In this document: positions 13,123 through 19,721 of the stretch, in pieces | Layout: each line of letters begins with the position of its first letter | Numbering within the stretch: the first letter of the stretch is position 1 | From: a virus | Reading direction: 5' to 3' (one strand) | Virus record (IMG/VR): IMGVR_UViG_3300031746_005941 | Span: 1-20,051 of that record | DNA length: 20,051 bases | Notes under the pieces: generated by a model | The model's database searches: none | What the model saw: only the letters and a program-made list of their open reading frames with translations | What the model was told of the DNA's origin: nothing | Position numbers and translations under genes: made by a program

Positions 13123-13602
13123 ATGACCGCACCGTTCTTCTTCCCGGAGGGTGTCAAACTGATTGACTGCCTGCAACCCGCGGCCGACGCGGCGGGGCGC
13201 ACGGGTTCGTACATCTCGCTGAAGAATGCCCTGATGGCCTGGGTGTGCTTCCACGTCAACCAGGGCAATGCGGCGACGGTTGCCTGCGACGTGCTGCAAG
13301 CCTCGGCCGTTGCCGGCACGGGCGTCAAGGCGCTCTCAGCGAATGCGCCGATCTGGACGGATCTCGACACGGCGGCCAGTGATCTGTTCACGCGGCAAAC
13401 CGACGCCAAGACCTACACGACCGACGCCGGCATCAAGCGGAAGATCGTCATCTTCCAGATCGACCCGGCAGCGCTCGACCAGGCGCTTGGCTTCGACTGC
13501 ATTGCTGGACGCACCGGTGCCTCGAACGCGGCCAACATCACGGAATGCGAGTTCCTGGTGCTCCCGCGTTACTCGCCGGCGCCGTCCATGATCGTGGACT
13601 GA
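13123..13602 (+). CDS. Head accessory/decoration protein (putative)
   Basis: Structural protein of 159 aa starting at the second ATG (13123), since GGAG at 13111-13114 is 8 bases before it and only 2 before the first ATG (13117). LQPAADAAGRTGSYISLKNA, ACDVLQASAVAGTGVKAL, IWTDLDTAASDLFTRQTD, VIFQIDPAALDQALGFDC and ASNAANITECEFLVLPRY match my recollection of a widespread beta-rich family located directly after the capsid gene in other phages. A shell-decorating role is inferred from this position. Confidence 0.65.
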   Translation: MTAPFFFPEGVKLIDCLQPAADAAGRTGSYISLKNALMAWVCFHVNQGNAATVACDVLQASAVAGTGVKALSANAPIWTDLDTAASDLFTRQTDAKTYTTDAGIKRKIVIFQIDPAALDQALGFDCIAGRTGASNAANITECEFLVLPRYSPAPSMIVD

Positions 13603-13620
13603 GCCGAAGAAACCAATACA

Positions 13621-13646
13621 GGAGGGGCGCTCCCCTAGGCCCCTCC
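13621..13646 (+). other. Leader hairpin before the second accessory capsid gene
   Basis: GGAGGGGC (13621-13628) pairs perfectly with GCCCCTCC (13639-13646) around a 10-base loop. The Shine-Dalgarno GGAGAAG starts at 13651, five bases later. Arms nearly match the hairpin at 13085-13108, but the loop differs. Confidence 0.5.
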
Positions 13647-13662
13647 AACAGGAGAAGCGAAC

Positions 13663-14145
13663 ATGCCTTCAGATACGACTCTTTCTGGGATCACGAGCGT
13701 CAACATGGGCCTGATGGTGGCCCGCAGTCCAGAGCTCCTGCCGCAGACTGCATCCAAGAACCTGTTCCTTAGCACGGGTCACGTGCTCCTGACCGGGTTC
13801 TGGGGGATCGTGACGGCCGCCATCGATGCCACCGCTGACCTTCTGACGCCGTTCATCGGCGTCTTGGGCGCGACGAACATCGGTGCGCAGTCCGGCTCCG
13901 TTGCCTCGCTGCCCATCGGGGCCTATGTGTTCATCACCGGCGTCTTTGCCACCGTCCTGACGATCACGGCCACCAAGATCCCGACCTCCTTTGCCACCAT
14001 GCACGGCATCATGATCAACAAGGTCATGTGGCCTGGTGGGTTGAACCTCGGCATCGCAGCGTCGGGCTCCAACGTAGTCGGGCAGGTCCAATGGGTCTGC
14101 ACCTACATCCCGATGCAACCCGGTGCGGCTGTCCTGGCTGCCTGA
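13663..14145 (+). CDS. Beta-rich structural protein near the capsid (putative)
   Basis: The 160-aa product begins MPSDTTLSGITSVNMGLMVA. The middle is hydrophobic and Gly/Ala/Thr-rich (FLSTGHVLLTGFWGIVTAAI, PIGAYVFITGVFATVLTITA), with a C-terminal GLNLGIAASGSNVVGQVQWV ending in YIPM. These look like beta strands rather than membrane helices; the 'STGxVLLTG...G.I...AS.SNVxGxVQW...YxP' pattern recalls phage structural proteins near capsid genes. Preceded by a hairpin and GGAGAAG. Role inferred from context only. Confidence 0.5.
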   Translation: MPSDTTLSGITSVNMGLMVARSPELLPQTASKNLFLSTGHVLLTGFWGIVTAAIDATADLLTPFIGVLGATNIGAQSGSVASLPIGAYVFITGVFATVLTITATKIPTSFATMHGIMINKVMWPGGLNLGIAASGSNVVGQVQWVCTYIPMQPGAAVLAA

Positions 14146-14157
14146 GCCTCATAACCA

Positions 14158-14186
14158 AGGGGGAGGGCAGGAAGTGCCCTCCCCCT
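14158..14186 (+). other. Leader hairpin before the third accessory capsid gene
   Basis: A perfect 12-bp stem: AGGGGGAGGGCA (14158-14169) with TGCCCTCCCCCT (14175-14186), loop GGAAG. The Shine-Dalgarno GAGGAG begins two bases later. It is the strongest hairpin in the window and lies between two structural genes, without a T-run. Confidence 0.6.
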
Positions 14187-14199
14187 CGAGGAGTGATCC

Positions 14200-14676
14200 A
14201 TGAGTATCAAGGGGCCGAGAGGCGTCGAGCTGCTGCAGGGCGAGGCGTTCACGCTGGAACCTTCGTCCGTCCATGTGACCATTGTTACCAACCAGGCGGG
14301 CGTCAATCAGTACAAGGTGCTGGGTGAGCGCAGCCGCTTCCTGTTCCTGGTCGACCTGACGGCCGTTGCCGCGGCCGCGGGCGACACGCTGGACGTCCTC
14401 ATCGACGCTCTGGCACCGGACGGGGCCACATGGCTTAACGCCGCGCACTTCCCGCAGATGCTAGGCGACGGCGGGCTGAAGAAGTTCTTCGCCATCCTGG
14501 ACGCTGCCAACCCGGGGACGGCCTGCTTCGACGTGACGGCAGATGCTGCGGTGAACACGGTGCGGCCGGCGCTCTTCGGCAGCGACTTCCGTGTGCGGTA
14601 CACCATCGCCGGCGTTGGCTCGCAGTCGTTCACTTTCAGCGTGAGGGTGTACGCCATCAGCCCCGGGATCCCGTAA
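14200..14676 (+). CDS. Beta-rich head-associated protein (putative)
   Basis: The 158-aa protein starts MSIKGPRGVELLQGEAFTLE and contains FLFLVDLTAVAAAAGDTLDV, ALAPDGATWLNAAHFPQMLG, GGLKKFFAILD and a final FTFSVRVYAISPG. The 'AGDTLDVxIDALxPDGATWxxxxHFxQxLGxGGxKKF' pattern is typical of a phage structural beta-sandwich family as I remember it. Position between the capsid and connector genes supports a head-surface or head-completion role. The 3-base gap to the connector gene suggests close coupling. Confidence 0.6.
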   Translation: MSIKGPRGVELLQGEAFTLEPSSVHVTIVTNQAGVNQYKVLGERSRFLFLVDLTAVAAAAGDTLDVLIDALAPDGATWLNAAHFPQMLGDGGLKKFFAILDAANPGTACFDVTADAAVNTVRPALFGSDFRVRYTIAGVGSQSFTFSVRVYAISPGIP

Positions 14677-14679
14677 GCC

Positions 14680-15225
14680 GTGGCCAGTCTGGTCACCCCG
14701 GCCGACGTCAAGCGCACGGTCCGCACCGCCCTCGAGGACGCCGACATCCAGGCGGTGATCGACCAGGAAGAGGCGGAGGTCATCCGTCTCTTCGGGGCGC
14801 ACTACATCGACGCGGCGCAGACGATCGTGGAGACCCTGCCGGGCGGGAAGCGCAACCTGTGGCTGCGCCGGCGGATCACCGCTGTCACGGCGGTCATCGA
14901 AGACACCATGACCCTCACCAGCGGCGAGTACCGCGTGTGGGGCGAGCAAGGCCGGGTAAATCGCCTGTACGGCATCTCGGCCTGGCTGACGGGCGACGAG
15001 GAAGATACCGATCGGCACGACTGGGGCCAGGTGGTCCAGATCACCTACAAGCCGGCCGACGACAACGCGCTTCGGAAGCCGGTGATCGTCGAGCTCGTGC
15101 GCATTGCTCTTGAGCGCACGACGATGTCGAGCGAAAGCGTCGCCGGCGAGTACTCGTACAGCGCCCCGAACTTTGAGGCGAAGCGGGGCGACATCCTGCG
15201 GCGCCTTGCCCTGGCTCGATCCTGA
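14680..15225 (+). CDS. Head-tail connector, HK97 gp6-like (Ad1)
   Basis: Predicted adaptor that binds beneath the portal. The 181-aa product begins with the helical signature SLVTPADVKRTVRTALEDAD, then IQAVIDQEEAEVIRLFGAHY, followed by a beta part and a C-terminal helical section (KPVIVELVRIALERTT, FEAKRGDILRRLALAR). The all-helical N-terminus with 'VTPADVK...ALxDADIQAVIDxEE' fits gp6/gp15-type adaptors. It starts at GTG 14680, three bases after the previous stop, and precedes the head-closure genes in the usual order. Confidence 0.75.
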   Translation: MASLVTPADVKRTVRTALEDADIQAVIDQEEAEVIRLFGAHYIDAAQTIVETLPGGKRNLWLRRRITAVTAVIEDTMTLTSGEYRVWGEQGRVNRLYGISAWLTGDEEDTDRHDWGQVVQITYKPADDNALRKPVIVELVRIALERTTMSSESVAGEYSYSAPNFEAKRGDILRRLALARS

Positions 15226-15237
15226 AAGGAGTAACGC

Positions 15238-15567
15238 ATGGCGACGCTTGTGGTCCAACAGATCGCCAAGACAGGTCTGGTTTCCGCGTTGACGGCAGCG
15301 GCCGGCGGCGGCGACCAGTTCCCGAACGACGGGCAGCGGACGTACTTCCACATCAAGAACGCCGACGGCACACCGACGACCGTAACCTTCGTCACCCAGA
15401 AAACCGTTGAGGGTTTGGCGGTCGCCGATCTGGCCGTCGCGGTGGCGAACGCGACCGAGCAGAAGGTCGGCCCCTTCCCGGCCGAGATCTACAACGACAT
15501 CAACGGGATGGTGCAGGTCACCTACTCGAAGGTGACATCGTTGACCGTCAACCCGTTCCGGCTGTAG
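15238..15567 (+). CDS. Small beta-rich phage structural protein (109 aa)
   Basis: Starts at ATG 15238 behind AAAGGAG. MATLVVQQIAKTGLVSALTA, then GDQFPNDGQRTYFHIKNADG, VTFVTQKTVEGLAVADLAV, VGPFPAEIYNDINGMVQVTY and SLTVNPFRL form an almost all-beta protein. The 'GPFP..IYND..G.V.VTYS' segment occurs in small phage proteins found between adaptor and head-closure genes, which may be neck or decoration proteins. No enzyme motif. The next gene follows after 3 bases. Confidence 0.6.
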   Translation: MATLVVQQIAKTGLVSALTAAAGGGDQFPNDGQRTYFHIKNADGTPTTVTFVTQKTVEGLAVADLAVAVANATEQKVGPFPAEIYNDINGMVQVTYSKVTSLTVNPFRL

Positions 15568-15570
15568 GCC

Positions 15571-15924
15571 GTGGGAGTTGACTCGCACTTCCTGCATCGG
15601 TGCCGGATTACCCGACCCCTGCCGGACGGTCCGGATGGCTACCGCCAGGTGCGCGGCAGATCTGAGGTCGTAGCGGATGGGGTAGCCTGCCGGCTGGTGG
15701 AGAAGAGCAGGTCGTTCGTTTCCACGGAAACGCACGAGCTGGTGACGGTGGCCGGCTATAAGTTGCTCCTGCCGCCGGCGACGGACGTGAAGGTGGGCGA
15801 CAGGGTGGAAAGCGTGACGCTCGAGGATGGCTCGGAGGCGGGCAGTTTCTTGGTGGCGACGGTCCTGAAACGGCGCAGCCGGGCGGCCCAGTTCCTATCG
15901 GCCGATCTTGCGGAGGCGAAGTGA
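15571..15924 (+). CDS. Head-closure protein (Hc1/SPP1 gp16-like, putative)
   Basis: The 117-aa protein fits the head-tail stopper fold: an N-terminal HRCRITRPLPDGPDGYRQVR strand pair, VACRLVEKS, a beta hairpin (ELVTVAGYKLLLPPATDVKV), GDRVESVTLEDGSEAGSFLV and a last helix. The 'C-R-L ... L-P-P-x-x-D-V-x-x-G-D' pattern is usual for this group. Starts at GTG 15571, three bases after the upstream stop. Expected to close the portal after DNA packaging. Sequence similarity in this family is low, so order along the operon carries much of the weight. Confidence 0.65.
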   Translation: MGVDSHFLHRCRITRPLPDGPDGYRQVRGRSEVVADGVACRLVEKSRSFVSTETHELVTVAGYKLLLPPATDVKVGDRVESVTLEDGSEAGSFLVATVLKRRSRAAQFLSADLAEAK

Positions 15925-16130
15925 TGCACAACCTGCAACTGGCGATCCCAGCCGACAAGTTCGAGGAGCTCAACCGCGCGGCGAGCGAGGGCAACTTCAT
16001 CTCGATTGAGGCCTATCTGCTCTACGTCGCCATGAGGAAGCCCGAGATCGTCCAGGCTCCTCCCGAGCTGCGCCCGAAGAAGAAGCCGGAGACGCAGAGC
16101 GTGGTCGACAACGGGGCCCGGGGTGACTGA
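15924..16130 (+). CDS. Small hypothetical protein (68 aa) in the connector region
   Basis: ATG 15924 overlaps the previous stop (an in-frame GTG at 15921 would add one residue). MHNLQLAIPADKFEELNRAA, SEGNFISIEAYLLYVAM is a predicted strand plus two helices resembling a short ribbon-helix-helix or DUF-type domain, followed by a Pro/Lys-rich tail (PPELRPKKKPETQ). Its 3' end overlaps the neck protein gene by 8 bases. Lack of a known structural signature leaves its role open; a chaperone or small regulator is possible. Confidence 0.5.
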   Translation: MHNLQLAIPADKFEELNRAASEGNFISIEAYLLYVAMRKPEIVQAPPELRPKKKPETQSVVDNGARGD

Positions 16131-16557
16131 AGGCTACCGCCTCGACTGGCGAGGCGACTTTGTGGTGGAGGAGCTGAACCGGGCCGCCGCCGATGCGCTG
16201 GTCGAGTTCGGCCTGCGCCTGGAGACCGAAGCGAAGAAGGAACTCCAGCCCGGGCATGGTGTGGTAACGGGCACGCTGCGGCGCTCGATCCACACCTCCG
16301 GGCCGTCCTACAACTGGGAGGCCGACAACGTGGAGCCGGGCGAGGGAACACCTGATCGCGGTGGCGGGCGGATCACGCCGGAGCGGGAAGGCAATGCGCT
16401 GGTCATCGAGACCGGATCCGGCATGGAGTACGCGATGGCGGTGCATCAGGGGCACGGCTCGTTCGAGGGCTATCACTTCTTGACTGGGCCTTTCGACAGG
16501 ATCAAGGACTCATTCGCGAGGATCCTTGAGCGGAAGGCCAAGGCGAGGATGAAGTGA
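16123..16557 (+). CDS. HK97 gp10-like neck/tail-completion protein
   Basis: The 144-aa protein has the gp10 layout: an N-terminal helix (VVEELNRAAADALVEFGLRL), then PGHGVVTGTLRRSIHTS, where TGTLRRSI is the family's best-kept motif, and a C-terminal MEYAMAVHQGHGSFEGYHFL followed by a terminal basic helix. Such proteins sit at the head-tail joining region or help complete the tail. GTG 16123 is used, overlapping the gene before by 8 bases. It joins the next gene by GTGA (16554-16557). Confidence 0.8.
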   Translation: MTEGYRLDWRGDFVVEELNRAAADALVEFGLRLETEAKKELQPGHGVVTGTLRRSIHTSGPSYNWEADNVEPGEGTPDRGGGRITPEREGNALVIETGSGMEYAMAVHQGHGSFEGYHFLTGPFDRIKDSFARILERKAKARMK

Positions 16558-16967
16558 TCGACCCGGTCGAGGCGGTGATCTCCCTGGCGCTCTTGGATCC
16601 CGGCCTTCAGGCTGAGGTCGTCGACCGCATCGCCCTGCGCTGGGCGAAGGAATGGGGGATCGGCTCGAAGGCGCTGACGCTGCGCTGGGACGGCGGGGCG
16701 CCCGACCTGTACTGCGAGGTCCAGAACCCGCGCTTGGAGGCCCGCTGCTACGGCGGCTCCTTCTACGAGGCGGGCCAGGTCTACCGGGCGCTCCTAGCTT
16801 GGAGCCGATTAGTGGAGCGGGAACTGGTGGAGACGAGCGAGGGTCAGGCCCTCGTGTACTCCGTCCTGATGGCCTCCGAGCCATCCATGTTCATCGACCC
16901 GAACACGGCAGCCGAGACGCTGCTGGTGTTCCTGGAAGCGTCCGTCGCCGAACCGGCGACGGCATAA
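16554..16967 (+). CDS. Tail terminator/completion protein (putative)
   Basis: The 137-aa product has the short alpha/beta arrangement of tail terminator proteins: IDPVEAVISLALLDPGLQAE at the start, LYCEVQNPRLEARCYGGSF in the central sheet, a helix (YEAGQVYRALLAWSRLVERE) and a C-terminal strand-helix section. It is located just before the major tail protein, the usual place. The final codons form a 9-bp hairpin (16942-16962). Family assignment depends on position and overall pattern. Confidence 0.6.
   Translation: MIDPVEAVISLALLDPGLQAEVVDRIALRWAKEWGIGSKALTLRWDGGAPDLYCEVQNPRLEARCYGGSFYEAGQVYRALLAWSRLVERELVETSEGQALVYSVLMASEPSMFIDPNTAAETLLVFLEASVAEPATA
16942..16962 (+). other. Hairpin before the major tail protein gene
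   Basis: CCGTCGCCG (16942-16950) and CGGCGACGG (16954-16962) form a perfect 9-bp stem with loop AAC at the very 3' end of the upstream coding sequence. AGGAGG for the tail tube gene starts about 5 bases later. Geometry matches the hairpins before the accessory capsid genes. Confidence 0.5.
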
Positions 16968-16979
16968 GGAGGCAGCAAC

Positions 16980-17549
16980 ATGGCCAACACCAAGCCGTTT
17001 GAGCGGCTGACGGGAACTCTGGCGGTCTACATCGCCCCGGCGATCGAAGGCATGCCGGTCGTCAACGCCACGCCCGCGGGCAACTGGGTCACGTTCGGGT
17101 TCACCGACGGCGACCAGAAGATCAAGCACTCCGGGGACTTGACCTTCTTCCGGGACAACGAGCACTCCGGTCCGGTCAAGTCCGTCCGGGCGGAAGAGGA
17201 CGTCACGATCACCGCCAAGCTGGTGAGCCTGACCCTTGAGCACTATGCCCGCGTGCTGAACAATGTCTCGAAGGTTGTGGCGGGTGGAACGCCTGCGGTC
17301 AAGACGATCCCAATGTCCAAGGGCTTCGTCCCCACCGAGTACTCGATCCTGCTCAAGGGCTCAGCCGCCAGCCCCTACGGGGCCTTCCCGGCTCAGTACT
17401 ACATCCCGCGCTGCGTGCTTGGCGGCGAGCCGGAGCCGACCTTCGCCAAGGACGGGAGCCCTGGGCTGGAGATCAGCATCCGCGCCCTGCACGACGATAC
17501 GCAGGGCACAGGCCTGGAACTTGGATGGTTACAGGCGCAGACAAGCTAG
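16980..17549 (+). CDS. Major tail (tube) protein
   Basis: Forms the tail tube. The 189-aa protein, mostly beta, starts MANTKPFERLTGTLAVYIAP behind AAGGAGG. GNWVTFGFTDGDQKIKHSGD, VTITAKLVSLTLEHYARVLN and GAFPAQYYIPRCVLGGEPEP fit the tube-protein pattern in which a subunit repeats as stacked rings. It stands immediately before the tail chaperone genes, as in most siphoviruses. No extra immunoglobulin-like domain is visible. Confidence 0.82.
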   Translation: MANTKPFERLTGTLAVYIAPAIEGMPVVNATPAGNWVTFGFTDGDQKIKHSGDLTFFRDNEHSGPVKSVRAEEDVTITAKLVSLTLEHYARVLNNVSKVVAGGTPAVKTIPMSKGFVPTEYSILLKGSAASPYGAFPAQYYIPRCVLGGEPEPTFAKDGSPGLEISIRALHDDTQGTGLELGWLQAQTS

Positions 17550-17586
17550 ACGGGCCGCGCTCGACGAGTCGATCGGAGGGTACGGC

Positions 17587-17961
17587 ATGAAGAGTGTCTT
17601 GCGTTTCCAGGATCTCAAGCCGGAGCGCGACGAGTTCGAGCTCGAGGACGGGACAAAGGTCGCCTTCGTCTCCCGGGTGGAGCTGGACGGACTCGCGCTG
17701 GCGAAGCTCGATTCCATCCTGCGGGAGATCCTGCGCGCCTCGCGGAAGCTGGTCAAGAAGCAGGATGACGAGCGCACCCTCATGTCCTTGGGGAAGGCGG
17801 TAGATCGGGCCATCCTGTTGATTCTCCCCGAACTGCCCAACGAGGTCTTGCAGACGCTCGGCCTCGACCAGAAGACCAGGATCTTCAACTGGTGGCGGGA
17901 ACGTAACGCGCCCGGGCGGGTGCCGGACAAGGACGGCCAGGGGGAAGCGGGCGCGGGCTAG
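17587..17961 (+). CDS. Tail assembly chaperone, gpG-like
   Basis: The 124-aa protein begins MKSVLRFQDLKPERDEFELE behind GGAGGG. Helical C-terminal part: LAKLDSILREILRASRKLVK, AVDRAILLILPELPNEVLQT and IFNWWRERNA, then a Gly/Asp-rich tail. It lies between the major tail protein and the tape measure and overlaps an open frame in -1 register, the pattern of lambda G/GT chaperones. The frame extending upstream to 17263 overlaps the tail protein gene and is rejected. Confidence 0.72.
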   Translation: MKSVLRFQDLKPERDEFELEDGTKVAFVSRVELDGLALAKLDSILREILRASRKLVKKQDDERTLMSLGKAVDRAILLILPELPNEVLQTLGLDQKTRIFNWWRERNAPGRVPDKDGQGEAGAG

Positions 17962-17979
17962 CTGGCCTCTGGCTGGCCC
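17940..17979 (+). promoter_or_regulatory. Candidate -1 programmed frameshift signal
   Basis: Run of five G then AA (zero-frame codons CAG GGG GAA). P-site GGG re-pairs perfectly after moving back one base. Eight bases later comes GGGCTAGC (17955-17962), which pairs with GCTGGCCC (17972-17979) over a 9-base loop. The zero-frame stop (17959-17961) lies in the stem. Spacing is typical for stimulatory stem-loops. Confidence 0.55.
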
Positions 17980-18266
17980 GGCTGGTCCGCTTCTATCACC
18001 TGGATCCTGAGCGGCTGGCGTCCATGCCCGAGTGGCTGTTCTCGCCGCTCGAGGAACACCTGTGGGCGGTCCGGGCGGAGGAAACGTCGCAGATGCTCAC
18101 CGTGGCCCTCTCCCCCCACAGCCGCGATGTACTGTCGGCGGTCCAGAGCGAGATCGAGCGTGCACAAGCCGCCTATCTCCCCGAGGAGACGATGGAGATC
18201 ATCGAGCATGACCCGGTTAGGGCAGCTGAGTATTTCGAGTCGATCGGAGCCCAGGTAGTGCACTGA
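17940..18266 (+). CDS. Tail assembly chaperone T-domain, probably made by -1 frameshift
   Basis: The -1 frame is open from 17907 to 18266. It reads LAGLWLARLVRFYHLDPERL, ASMPEWLFSPLEEHLWAVRA and on to IIEHDPVRAAEYFESIGAQ. The well-formed part starts before the first ATG (18024), which has only a weak ribosome site and would drop the LWLARLVRFYHL segment. I therefore place entry at the slip site 17940-17946 (G GGG GAA in zero frame) rather than at 18024. The product would be a gpG-T fusion of about 226 aa that binds the tape measure during tail assembly. The stop overlaps the tape measure start by one base. Confidence 0.65.
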   Translation, partial: GGSGRGLAGLWLARLVRFYHLDPERLASMPEWLFSPLEEHLWAVRAEETSQMLTVALSPHSRDVLSAVQSEIERAQAAYLPEETMEIIEHDPVRAAEYFESIGAQVVH

Positions 18267-19720
18267 TGGCCACGCTTGGAATTGCCACGCTAAAAACGGC
18301 ACTCGACCAGACTGGGCTGAAGTCTGGGCTCAACGACGCCAAGAAGACGACGAAGGCCGAACTCCAGTACATGGCGAAGAGTTTCGCCACGGACATAGGC
18401 ATCCCGGCCTCTGCCCTGTCGGCGGCGGGGGCGGCGGCGACCGGCGTTGGCATTGGCTTGGCGGCTGTGGCTGCAGCGGCGAAGGGTGCCGAGATGGCCT
18501 ACAAGGGCCTTGTCCTGCCTGCCCAGCAATACGCCCTGGCGATGGGCGACCTGGCTCGCCGAGCACAGGTGTCTACTGAAGAGGCCTCCCGCTGGAACGA
18601 GGTCGCCGAGGCGTCCCGCGTAGAGCTCACGTCTCTCGCGACCGGCTTCCGGTTCCTGACGGCCGCGGGAATCCAGCCGACCATTGCGAATGTGGGCAAG
18701 CTGGCGGACCAGTTCCTTGCCATCAAGGACCCTGTCGCGCGCATGACTTTCGCCGCCAAGAACTTCGGAGCCAAGGCTGGCCCGGAGATGGCAAAGCTCC
18801 TCGAACTCGGATCGGCGGGGCTCAACAGGTACGCGGACGGCCTGCGGGACGGGATGGTTGTTACCGCGGAGATGGAGCAGAAGGCCAAAGACCTGTATGC
18901 CGCCCAGGACGAACTCAACGATGCTGTTGATGAGTTCAAGGTGGTGGTCGGTGGGGCCTTCATCCCGGCGGCAACCGACGTGATCTCCTTCGCCACCCGG
19001 ATTGCCGACGCTTTTGAGGAGGCTCTTGGGGCGCCCTTCCTGCAGAGAGGACTTGTCTTCGGTGCTGCCATGCGGGACAGCCGCGACCAGATGAACTACA
19101 CGGGCGACTACGCCCGGGAACTCCAGCGCAACCTCAACCTTCTTCCCCCGGCGATCGGGGGCACAACTGAGGGCCTCGAGAAATACACCGCGCAGGCAGC
19201 CCTGACGGCGGCAGCCGAGGAATACCTGCACAACGGCCTCACCAAGACCTACACCGACTTCATGAACCAGTACAGGGCGGCTAAGCAGGCGGAACAACAG
19301 CTGAAGTTGGTTATGCAGCTCATGGAGATTGCCGATGGCATGACGGCCGAGATGCGGATTGACCTCAGTACGAACTGGGGCCCTGGCTTCGTTCCAAGTC
19401 CTACTGAGCTTGCGGCCGGAAAACCCAGTGGCAATATCGTGAAGGTCTATGACCAGGATAAGAAGAAGTGGTACTGGCACAATCTGGACACCGGCACCTA
19501 CACGCCAGCGCAACATGGCTTCCAGGGGGTCGTCCCATCCGGCTTCCCCAACGACTCATTCGTGTTCGGGGCCAGCTCCGGCGAGGATGTCACTATCCGC
19601 ACCAAGGAGCAGCAGGCCAGCGGAGGCGGCGGCGGCCCCTCTGTCGGCACCGTGATCATCAACGACCGGATGGAAGCGCAGGCATTCAAGCAGCGCTTCT
19701 ACGACGTGCTGAGAGGCTGA
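18266..19720 (+). CDS. Tail tape measure protein (short)
   Basis: Sets tail length. The 484-aa protein has MATLGIATLKTALDQTGLKS, KAELQYMAKSFATDIGI, an Ala/Gly-rich hydrophobic stretch (SALSAAGAAATGVGIGLAAV, about residues 49-72), then the conserved tape-measure segment ALAMGDLARRAQVSTEEASR with VELTSLATGFRFLTAAGI and MTFAAKNFGAKAGPEMAKLL. The rest is helical, ending with a Gly-rich linker and a strand-helix tail. Using roughly 0.15 nm per residue gives a tail near 70 nm. The ATG overlaps the previous stop by one base (TGATG). Confidence 0.82.
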   Translation: MATLGIATLKTALDQTGLKSGLNDAKKTTKAELQYMAKSFATDIGIPASALSAAGAAATGVGIGLAAVAAAAKGAEMAYKGLVLPAQQYALAMGDLARRAQVSTEEASRWNEVAEASRVELTSLATGFRFLTAAGIQPTIANVGKLADQFLAIKDPVARMTFAAKNFGAKAGPEMAKLLELGSAGLNRYADGLRDGMVVTAEMEQKAKDLYAAQDELNDAVDEFKVVVGGAFIPAATDVISFATRIADAFEEALGAPFLQRGLVFGAAMRDSRDQMNYTGDYARELQRNLNLLPPAIGGTTEGLEKYTAQAALTAAAEEYLHNGLTKTYTDFMNQYRAAKQAEQQLKLVMQLMEIADGMTAEMRIDLSTNWGPGFVPSPTELAAGKPSGNIVKVYDQDKKKWYWHNLDTGTYTPAQHGFQGVVPSGFPNDSFVFGASSGEDVTIRTKEQQASGGGGGPSVGTVIINDRMEAQAFKQRFYDVLRG

Positions 19721-19721
19721 C

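Noticed and set aside
13663-14145. Holin or membrane protein
   Set aside because: The hydrophobic stretches alternate with Thr/Gly and fit beta strands; location amid capsid genes favours a virion protein.
14158-14186. Intrinsic terminator
   Set aside because: The stem is strong but followed by CGAGGAG rather than a T-run, and essential structural genes continue downstream on the same strand.
18024-18266. Independent 80-aa tail gene starting at ATG 18024
   Set aside because: Weak ribosome site, and protein-like sequence in this frame starts about 20 codons earlier; frameshifting explains it better, although a secondary start there is not excluded.
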